Source: JAOSJT01 sp035914695 (GTDB lineage Bacteria; Bacteroidota; Ignavibacteria; SZUA-365). From it: a stretch of 12,260 bases of DNA. The position numbers were made by a program, and so were the translations under genes. This document shows, piece by piece, positions 7,392-12,260 of this stretch. The notes under the pieces are model-generated. The model was not told the origin of the DNA and ran no database searches. It worked only from the letters and a program-made list of their open reading frames with translations. Each line of letters begins with the position of its first letter. The first letter of the stretch is position 1. Where the stretch lies: positions 1 through 12,260 of the forward strand of contig JAMIQH010000333.1 of assembly GCA_035914695.1 (NCBI GenBank). The letters are read 5' to 3'.

Positions 7392-8012
7392 GTGCACGTG
7401 CGCGCCGATGCCCTTGTGAAGAAATTCAATCGCAAGCCCGTGCTGGCAGGAGTGAGTTTCGAGGTGCAACCGGGACAGGTGTTCGGCATCGTGGGACGCA
7501 ACGGTTCGGGCAAGTCCACATTGCTGCGCATTGTCGGCGCCTTGCTCAGCCCAAGCAGCGGCAGCATTACGCACACACTCGACGGCCGCGGCATCGAGGC
7601 CGAGCATCTGCACAGGCATATCGGATACGCCGCTCCCTATCTCACGCTGTACGAAGAATTCAACGCGCGGGAAAATCTCCAGCTCTACGCATCGCTGCGC
7701 GGTATGCCTCTTGGCGCGCGGGATTGCGATGCCTTGCTCGACGGTGTGGGCCTGCCGCTGGATCGCCGCGATCCCATCCGTTCGTATTCCTCGGGGATGA
7801 AGCAGCGCATGAAGCTGCTCTTCGCCGTCATGCATCGTCCGCCACTGCTCTTGCTGGATGAGCCCACGTCGAACCTCGACAGCGAAGGAATCGCCGCCGT
7901 GTATCGTCTCGTGGAGGAGGGCCGCGAGCGCGGAGCGGTGATTATCGCCACGAACGATGCCGAAGACATACGGCGCTGCGATGCCACCATCAGTGTGGAG
8001 GCCGCGTGCTGA
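7392..8012 (+). CDS. ccmA: CcmA-like ABC transporter ATPase (haem/cytochrome c maturation)
   Basis: This encodes 206 residues from a GTG with GGAGGA (7381-7386) five bases upstream; a GTG at 7398 is an alternative. The ABC motifs are present: Walker A GRNGSGKST (35-43), signature YSSGMKQR (132-139) and Walker B LLLLDEPTSNLD (152-163, with Asp156 and Glu157). Two positions differ from standard ATPases. The H-loop His is Asn188 (VIIATNDAED), and the Q-loop region reads IGYAAPYLTLYEEF without the usual Gln. CcmA with CcmB uses ATP hydrolysis to release holo-CcmE from CcmC and CcmD. The short length and the adjacent ccmB, overlapping by 7 bases, support the assignment over a generic exporter ATPase. 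It is the last but one gene of the long cluster. Confidence 0.88.
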   Translation: MHVRADALVKKFNRKPVLAGVSFEVQPGQVFGIVGRNGSGKSTLLRIVGALLSPSSGSITHTLDGRGIEAEHLHRHIGYAAPYLTLYEEFNARENLQLYASLRGMPLGARDCDALLDGVGLPLDRRDPIRSYSSGMKQRMKLLFAVMHRPPLLLLDEPTSNLDSEGIAAVYRLVEEGRERGAVIIATNDAEDIRRCDATISVEAAC

Positions 8013-8671
8013 AGCAGGCCTGGGCCATTTTTCGCAAGGATCTTGCCAGCGAATTGCGTACGCGCTACGCCGTGAACGCTCTGCTCATGTTTGTGGTGGT
8101 GACGCTGGCAGTCATCATGTTTTCGCTCGTGGGCGAAATGCTGACCCCGGGCGCCCTCACCGGCATGCTGTGGGTGGTGATGTTCTTCGCTGCGATGTCG
8201 GGACTTTCGCGCAGTTTCGTGGCCGAGGAGGAGCGCGGCACCACCATGACGTTGCAATTACTCGCAACACCTTCCGCAGTGTATCTCGGCAAGCTGCTGT
8301 TCAATCTACTGCTGGTGCTGGTGCTCAACGTGTTCATTGTGGCGCTGTACGTATTGGTGATGGATCAATTCAGCATTCGGCAGCCCGATTTGTTCTGGCT
8401 GGTGATGCTGCTCGGCAGTTTGTGCATGGCTTCGGCCACGACCATTATCGCCGCCATCATCGCGAAAGCCAACACACGGGGCACGCTGTTCCCCGTGTTG
8501 TCCTTTCCCGTGCTGCTGCCCTTGCTCATGGCGGGCATTTCGGCGACCAAAATCGCGGTGGAAGAAGGGCAGTGGGCCTCGGCCTGGCCCGATCTGCAGT
8601 TGCTGGGCTCGTATCTCGTGGTGGTGACCACGGTGGCGTTTTTGCTGTTCGATTTCGTCTGGCGCGATTGA
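8006..8671 (+). CDS. ccmB: CcmB, membrane subunit of the CcmAB(C) haem transporter
   Basis: This encodes 221 residues, matching the usual CcmB length. It starts at a GTG inside the end of ccmA, with GGAGG at 7997-8001, so the two are probably translationally coupled. Six membrane helices can be seen (about 24-44, 51-67, 90-114, 126-150, 158-174 and 197-216). Family features include the amphipathic N-terminus WAIFRKDLASELRTR (6-20), FVAEEERGTTMTLQLLATP (71-89) with the conserved EEERG-type turn, and LGKLLFN (94-100). CcmB is the permease half of the ABC module that acts with CcmC and CcmD in haem handover to CcmE. No internal disruption is seen. Confidence 0.92.
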   Translation: MLKQAWAIFRKDLASELRTRYAVNALLMFVVVTLAVIMFSLVGEMLTPGALTGMLWVVMFFAAMSGLSRSFVAEEERGTTMTLQLLATPSAVYLGKLLFNLLLVLVLNVFIVALYVLVMDQFSIRQPDLFWLVMLLGSLCMASATTIIAAIIAKANTRGTLFPVLSFPVLLPLLMAGISATKIAVEEGQWASAWPDLQLLGSYLVVVTTVAFLLFDFVWRD

Positions 8672-8688
8672 ACGCGCCCGCATACCGG

Positions 8689-8731
8689 CCTCGACATCGC
8701 CGGAACACGGTTGTGTACGACCGTATCGAGG
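8689..8731 (+). other. Foldable segment between ccmB and ccmC
   Basis: CCTCGA (8689-8694) pairs with TCGAGG (8726-8731), enclosing a second hairpin ACGGT (8707-8711) with ACCGT (8720-8724). No T-run follows, so it does not look like a standard terminator. It could mark the end of the ccmAB message or protect a processed end. The flanking 8672-8808 region otherwise holds the candidate ccmC promoter and no gene I can support. Confidence 0.3.
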
Positions 8732-8743
8732 TACCGCCGACAT

Positions 8744-8777
8744 CCATTGTATGTTGATCGGCGCCTGCGTACATTTC
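8744..8777 (+). promoter_or_regulatory. Candidate promoter for ccmCDEF (Bacteroidota-like)
   Basis: CCATTGT (8744-8750) is followed 19 bases later by TACATTTC (8770-8777). This has the same upstream word and the same spacing as the candidate lemA promoter. A start a few bases downstream would give a leader of about 25 bases before the ccmC ATG. It would let ccmCDEF be expressed apart from ccmAB. Confidence 0.4.
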
Positions 8778-8808
8778 CCAGACTGTTTGACACAGGAAAC
8801 TATTGACC

Positions 8809-9756
8809 ATGTGGTGGAAAATTCTACTGTTCCTCTGGATATCGCTACTAAGCACTGTGGGTATCGTCACTCCCATCGCCGGCGGTTTGGGCGAATTGGG
8901 CATGATGGCGCAAATGGATGCCTCGAAAGTGCTGCCGGTAAAAATCCACTTCGTGGGTGAAGGTAGTGCCGTCGATGGTGGCTGGCTCATTACCGGCCGC
9001 GACGCCGATGGCCGCGAGGCGGATTTCCTCTTCGCATCGCGCGATCAGTTGCCCAAGGGCAAGGATGGTGCCTTGCTCCGCGCCCGCTACAATCACGAAG
9101 AGCATCGCGTGGATGTGGTGAAGGTACTCGGCGGCTACCCGTCGTTCTCTTTCCCCTACATTCCCGGGCTGGAGGAACGCGCGAAAATCATCTTTTTCCA
9201 CGTGCCCATGTCGTGGATGACGGTGGTGGCCTTCCTTGTGTCGATGTGGTACGGCATCCGCTACCTGCGCCGCAAGGACATGGAGGATGATTTCCGCTCG
9301 TCGCTGTCGGCTGGCCTGGGATTGTTGTTCTGCATTCTCGCCACCAGCACCGGTTCGCTGTGGGCGAAATTCAACTGGGGATCTTTCTGGAATTGGGATC
9401 CGCGCGAAACATCCATTTTCGTGTTGCTGCTCGTGTACGGCGCGTATTTCGCCCTGCGATCGGCCGTGGAGGTGGAGGAAAAAAAGGCCTCGCTGTCGGC
9501 GGTGTACGCCATCATTGCCGCGGCGACCGTGCCCTTCTTCGTGTTCATCATGCCGCGCATCATGCCTGGCCTGCATCCCGGTTCGGCCGACGATGTGAAC
9601 GCCGGACCCGTGGTGAGCAGCGGGGGCATGGACGCGGCCATGCGCGTTGTGCTCTACAGCATGCTCGCGGGATTTCTCGTGTTGTACGGATGGCTGATGA
9701 GCATCCGTTTGCGCATTCATCGCATCTCATTGAAACGCGCCGCCTCGGCGGCCTAA
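8809..9756 (+). CDS. ccmC: CcmC haem-handling protein with an extra periplasmic domain
   Basis: This encodes 315 residues, longer than typical CcmC (about 220-250). The ATG begins MWWKILLFLW; a TTG at 8803 sits nearer the AGGA at 8794-8797 and could add two residues. CcmC loads haem onto CcmE. Its tryptophan-rich motif W190-G-S-F-W-N-W-D197-P-R-E-T is intact and lies in a periplasmic loop. The two expected axial haem ligands are visible: His131 (FFHVPMSWM) and His256 (MPGLHPGS). Helices follow the CcmC pattern at about 5-25, 133-152, 166-181, 202-219, 229-248 and 277-301. Unusually, about 95 residues (26-121) separate the first helix from the His131 helix, where typical CcmC has about 20-30. 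This extra segment is strand-rich and soluble, and it looks like CcmE's OB domain (see findings). Confidence 0.9.
   Translation: MWWKILLFLWISLLSTVGIVTPIAGGLGELGMMAQMDASKVLPVKIHFVGEGSAVDGGWLITGRDADGREADFLFASRDQLPKGKDGALLRARYNHEEHRVDVVKVLGGYPSFSFPYIPGLEERAKIIFFHVPMSWMTVVAFLVSMWYGIRYLRRKDMEDDFRSSLSAGLGLLFCILATSTGSLWAKFNWGSFWNWDPRETSIFVLLLVYGAYFALRSAVEVEEKKASLSAVYAIIAAATVPFFVFIMPRIMPGLHPGSADDVNAGPVVSSGGMDAAMRVVLYSMLAGFLVLYGWLMSIRLRIHRISLKRAASAA
8860..9165 (+). other. Inserted soluble domain in CcmC (residues about 38-118)
   Basis: This segment of ccmC encodes an extra periplasmic domain between helix 1 and the His131 helix. It has alternating hydrophobic strands: VKIHFVG (44-50), GWLITGRD (58-65), ADFLFASRD (71-79), ALLRARYN (88-95) and VDVVKVLGG (101-109). 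The order and spacing match a small beta-barrel. Individual words parallel CcmE from this same locus: RDADGR with RDDENR, ARY with GRY, and KVLGGYPS with EVLTKCPS. The position of the CcmE haem-binding Cys is occupied here by Tyr110. Confidence 0.55.
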
Positions 9757-9777
9757 CGAACGCTTCGGAGCCGAACC

Positions 9778-9897
9778 ATGTACGAATTTCTCGAACACAA
9801 CGCACTGTACGTCGTCATGCTCATCGTGCTGATGATTTGGACGGGGCTGTTCGCCTACCTGCTCAGAATCGACAAGAAAGTCAAGGAACTGGAATAG
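9778..9897 (+). CDS. ccmD: CcmD-like small membrane protein
   Basis: This encodes 39 residues, 21 bases after ccmC, with GGAG (9767-9770) seven bases before the ATG. A short N-terminus (MYEFLEHNA) is followed by one membrane helix (about 10-29) and a charged cytoplasmic tail, RIDKKVKELE. That size and topology are those of CcmD, which stabilises the CcmABC-CcmE complex and aids release of haem-loaded CcmE. CcmD proteins share little sequence, so the call rests on topology, the charged tail and the position between ccmC and ccmE. Confidence 0.8.
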   Translation: MYEFLEHNALYVVMLIVLMIWTGLFAYLLRIDKKVKELE

Positions 9898-9910
9898 AAA
9901 GGCATTCACC

Positions 9911-10330
9911 ATGAAGAAACGCTATCTCATCGGGGGCGCTGTCGTCTTCATTTTCCTCATCATCGGCGGCATGTCCTTCCTCAACTCCTCGGTGGAATAC
10001 GCCACGCTGAGCAAGGCCGAGCAGAGCGGGAAGAAAGTGCAGGTGACGGGCAAGTGGGTGAAGGAAATGGACACCCAGTACGACACGCAGAACAATACCT
10101 TCACGTTCTACATGCGCGACGACGAGAACCGCATCGCCCGCGTGGTGTTCGAGGGCGCCAAGCCCAACAATTTCGATATCGCCACCAGCGTGGTGGCCAA
10201 GGGCCGCTACGAGGACGGCGTGTTTCACGCCAGCGAGGTGCTGACCAAGTGTCCCTCGAAATACGAGGGCTCGCCCGACGGTTCGTCCGGTGGCGATCAC
10301 CCCGAGGGCATTCGAAAAAGCTCGCTCTGA
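9911..10330 (+). CDS. ccmE: CcmE haem chaperone, Cys-type (CxxxY) variant
   Basis: This encodes 139 residues with AAAGG eight bases before the ATG. A single N-terminal membrane anchor (about 5-24) precedes a periplasmic OB-fold domain: KVQVTGKWVK (42-51), NTFTFYMRDDENR (62-74), ARVVFEGAKP (76-85), SVVAKGRY (93-100) and HASEVLTKC (106-114). CcmE accepts haem covalently from CcmC and passes it to CcmF. In the common type, haem is bound by His in an HxxxY motif. Here the equivalent site is C114-P-S-K-Y118, so the chaperone belongs to the CxxxY variant known from some sulfate reducers and archaea. The tail after Y118 is short, Gly/Ser/charged, and probably disordered. The gene stands between ccmD and ccmF, as expected. 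Confidence 0.93.
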   Translation: MKKRYLIGGAVVFIFLIIGGMSFLNSSVEYATLSKAEQSGKKVQVTGKWVKEMDTQYDTQNNTFTFYMRDDENRIARVVFEGAKPNNFDIATSVVAKGRYEDGVFHASEVLTKCPSKYEGSPDGSSGGDHPEGIRKSSL

Positions 10331-10339
10331 TCCCAAACT

Positions 10340-10370
10340 CGGGCGCCGTGACACACGACGCCCGTTGTTT
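10340..10370 (+). terminator. Hairpin with short T-rich tail between ccmE and ccmF
   Basis: CGGGCG (10340-10345) pairs with CGCCCG (10359-10364), and after a C/A mismatch CGT (10347-10349) pairs with ACG (10355-10357), leaving a five-base loop. TTGTTT (10365-10370) follows. It is a plausible weak terminator or attenuator that would lower ccmF expression relative to ccmE. The T-run is poor, so it may only partly stop transcription. The 117-base gap holds no gene. Confidence 0.4.
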
Positions 10371-10447
10371 CATCACTCGCATTTTCATTCACTCTCCGTC
10401 GAACCGTGGCGCACACGGCGCGCCCCGGCAAGGAAAGGACGCCGCAC

Positions 10448-12260
10448 ATGTACAACGTTCTCGGAATGCTCGGCAACGGCGCGATCATCATTGGATTCGT
10501 CGCCGCCGTCCTGGGCATGATCGCCTACTTCCGGAGCGTCCAGCAGCCGAAACTGATCGGCTTCGCGCGCACGGGCTTCCACATTACCGTCACCACGGTG
10601 TTTGTGGCCTCGGCGATATTGCTCATTCTCATCGTCAAGCATCAGTTCCAATTCCACTATATCTGGGCCTACAGCTCGCGCGAATTGCCGCTGGGTCTGC
10701 TGATGTCCACGTTCTACGCCGGACAGGAAGGCAGCTTCATGCTGTGGACGCTGATGGTATCCATCGTCGGCATCGTGCTCATGCTCTACACGCAGCGCCA
10801 CGACAACGAGCGCGAGGTGATGGGTGTGTACACCAGCATCCTCGCTTTTCTGCTGATGCTGCTCATCGTGAAAAATCCCTTCGCTCTTATCGAAGGCAAT
10901 GTGATCCCCGAGGACGGCCGCGGACTGAATCCGCTGCTACAGAATTTCTGGATGCAGATTCATCCGCCCATTCTCTTCATGGGCTTCGCCGCGATGGCGC
11001 CGCCATTCGCATTGGCCATCGGCGCGTTGATGCGCCGCCGCTATCAGGACTGGGTGACCAGCTCGCTGCCCTGGGTGGTGGGTGGTGCCATGGTGCTGGG
11101 GCTCGGTATCGCGCTGGGCGGCTTCTGGGCCTATGAAACGCTGGGTTGGGGCGGCTGGTGGGGCTGGGATCCTGTGGAAAACGCCTCGCTCATCCCCTGG
11201 CTCGTATCGGTGGCACTCGTGCACACCATGCTCGTGCAGCGCCGCACGAAGGGTTTGCGCCTGACGAATTTCCTCCTGGCGATCCTCGCATTCGTACTCG
11301 TGCTGTACTCCACCTTCCTCACGCGCAGTGGCGTGCTGGGCGAGGCCTCGGTGCATTCCTTCGTCGATCCCGGGCGCTTCAGCTTCACATTGCTCGTGCT
11401 GTTCATGTTCGCCTATATCGATACCGGCCTCATCCTGCTGTTCGGCCGCTTCACGAAAATCGGGCGCTCGCTGTTCGAGCGTTTCTCGGGCTGGAAACTC
11501 GGCCTCGTGATGTACGCCATAATCATCGGACCGAGTATTCCGGTATTCGCGCAGGTGGGCGGCGACGTAACGCCGGTATTCAACGAGATGATCGCCGCGG
11601 GCAATCCCGTGTTGTACATCATTTACTATCCGTTGCTCGGCATCGCGCATCTGCTCAATCTGCTGTCGTATCTGTGGCTGCCCGCGCTGATCGTGAAGCT
11701 CGGATTGATCGTGTACACGCTTACCGGTCGCCTGCACAGCGAGAAGGAATACCAGAGTTTCGACATGATGTCGCGCGAAACCTGGATGGGACTCGGATCG
11801 GCCGTCGTGGGTGTACTCACGTTCATCGTGCTGGTTGGCACGTCCATGCCCATCATCCCGCAGTTCATGATCGACGCGTTCAACAGCGTACTCGGCGCGC
11901 TCAACAGCATCACCGGCGGCGATTACCGTCTGGGCAACACCGTGGATCCCGAATTCTACGATGCCATGGGTCTGCCCCTCGCCATACTGATGACGTTGAT
12001 GATCGGCTTCACGCTGACGTTGATGTGGAAACAAACACCGGCCTCCAGTATCTGGAGCAAAATCTGGTTGCCGCTGGGACTCGCGGTGATATTCACCGCC
12101 ATACTCGTGATCGGTGGCGTGCATGACCCCGGCATGATCGCGCTGGCGTTTTCGGCGAGTTTCGCCTTTTTCACCAACGCTCTTATCGGCTGGCGCATCA
12201 TGCGTGGCAACCGGCGTTTCACCGGCGCATACATCGCGCATATCGGTCTGGCGCTGATGC
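10448..12260 (+). CDS. ccmF: CcmF haem lyase (cut by right edge)
   Basis: 604 codons are visible and the frame is open to the edge. AGGAAAGGA (10431-10439) gives the ribosome site. CcmF moves haem from CcmE to apocytochrome c. Signatures are clear: GQEGSFMLW (about 92-100), the IHPPILFMGF helix with His172, the tryptophan-rich W234-G-G-W-W-G-W240-D-P-V-E-N motif, His259 (VALVHTML), FLTRSGVLG (290-298) with His303 in SVHSF, and SRETW at 442-446. The AHIGLAL near the edge matches the late CcmF helix containing a conserved His. Between the LFGRF (331-335) segment and SRETW, about 90 residues (345-435) appear added, including two or more hydrophobic stretches. Typical CcmF has only a short loop there. 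The C-terminus, and any ccmG or ccmH, lie beyond the window. Confidence 0.94.
   Translation, partial: MYNVLGMLGNGAIIIGFVAAVLGMIAYFRSVQQPKLIGFARTGFHITVTTVFVASAILLILIVKHQFQFHYIWAYSSRELPLGLLMSTFYAGQEGSFMLWTLMVSIVGIVLMLYTQRHDNEREVMGVYTSILAFLLMLLIVKNPFALIEGNVIPEDGRGLNPLLQNFWMQIHPPILFMGFAAMAPPFALAIGALMRRRYQDWVTSSLPWVVGGAMVLGLGIALGGFWAYETLGWGGWWGWDPVENASLIPWLVSVALVHTMLVQRRTKGLRLTNFLLAILAFVLVLYSTFLTRSGVLGEASVHSFVDPGRFSFTLLVLFMFAYIDTGLILLFGRFTKIGRSLFERFSGWKLGLVMYAIIIGPSIPVFAQVGGDVTPVFNEMIAAGNPVLYIIYYPLLGIAHLLNLLSYLWLPALIVKLGLIVYTLTGRLHSEKEYQSFDMMSRETWMGLGSAVVGVLTFIVLVGTSMPIIPQFMIDAFNSVLGALNSITGGDYRLGNTVDPEFYDAMGLPLAILMTLMIGFTLTLMWKQTPASSIWSKIWLPLGLAVIFTAILVIGGVHDPGMIALAFSASFAFFTNALIGWRIMRGNRRFTGAYIAHIGLALM
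11480..11752 (+). other. Extra membrane segment within CcmF (residues about 345-435)
   Basis: Between the helix ending near LFGRF (331-335) and SRETW (442), this ccmF segment encodes hydrophobic stretches around 351-369 (KLGLVMYAIIIGPSIPVFA), 386-409 and 411-427, with a polar loop VGGDVTPVFNEM between the first two. Common CcmF has a loop of roughly 15-25 residues between these landmarks. An even number of added helices would keep the flanking topology. The base composition does not stand out, so it does not look like a recent insertion. Confidence 0.5.

Noticed and set aside
10937..12241. A 434-codon minus-strand open frame
   Set aside because: It is antisense to ccmF, whose motifs are unmistakable; the translation is rich in His, Glu and Arg with no recognisable domain.
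1..12260. CRISPR arrays, tRNA or rRNA genes, insertion sequences, attachment sites
   Set aside because: No regularly spaced repeats, cloverleaf-like sequence, transposase or terminal inverted repeats were seen by eye on either strand.

Overview
The window is a GC-rich, gene-dense bacterial segment that looks like a member of the FCB group (Bacteroidota/Chlorobiota/Ignavibacteria-like lineages). Three things point there: a secreted metallopeptidase ending in a Por/T9SS-type C-terminal sorting domain, a CcmA-like ATPase of unusual type, and two upstream motifs resembling the Bacteroidota promoter (TTG, about 20 bases, TAnnTTT). Ribosome binding sites are of the ordinary GGAG/AGGA type, which fits deeper-branching members better than Flavobacteria-like ones. 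The assignment is an inference; no rRNA or other marker is present.

Layout. (1) Bases 1-270, minus strand: N-terminal 90 residues of a ThiF/MoeB/E1-type adenylyltransferase running off the left edge. (2) Bases 271-644: divergent intergenic region with an inverted repeat and a candidate promoter. (3) Bases 645-8671, plus strand: ten tightly packed genes joined by 1-7 base overlaps or gaps of at most 18 bases: lemA, a TPM-domain (YgcG-like) protein, a lipoprotein with three Ca-type DxDxDG loops, a stand-alone NAD-synthetase-like glutaminase/nitrilase, an exported protein of unknown function, bamD, a hotdog acyl-CoA thioesterase, a zinc metallopeptidase, and ccmA and ccmB. (4) Bases 8672-8808: intergenic with a foldable segment and a second candidate promoter. 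(5) Bases 8809-12260: ccmC, a 39-residue ccmD-like gene, ccmE and ccmF, the last cut by the right edge.

The right half is a cytochrome c maturation (System I) locus in the order ccmA-B-C-D-E-F. CcmAB and CcmC load haem onto the periplasmic chaperone CcmE, CcmD stabilises that complex, and CcmF transfers the haem to apocytochrome c. The locus is atypical. CcmE carries Cys-x-x-x-Tyr in place of the usual His haem attachment motif. CcmC has an extra periplasmic domain of about 75 residues whose sequence pattern resembles the OB fold of CcmE encoded just downstream. CcmF has about 90 extra residues in its middle. CcmA lacks the usual H-loop histidine and Q-loop glutamine. Together these suggest a variant haem-handling machine, and they are the most interesting content of the window. 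The left half is mainly cell-envelope genes (LemA/TPM, lipoproteins, BamD).
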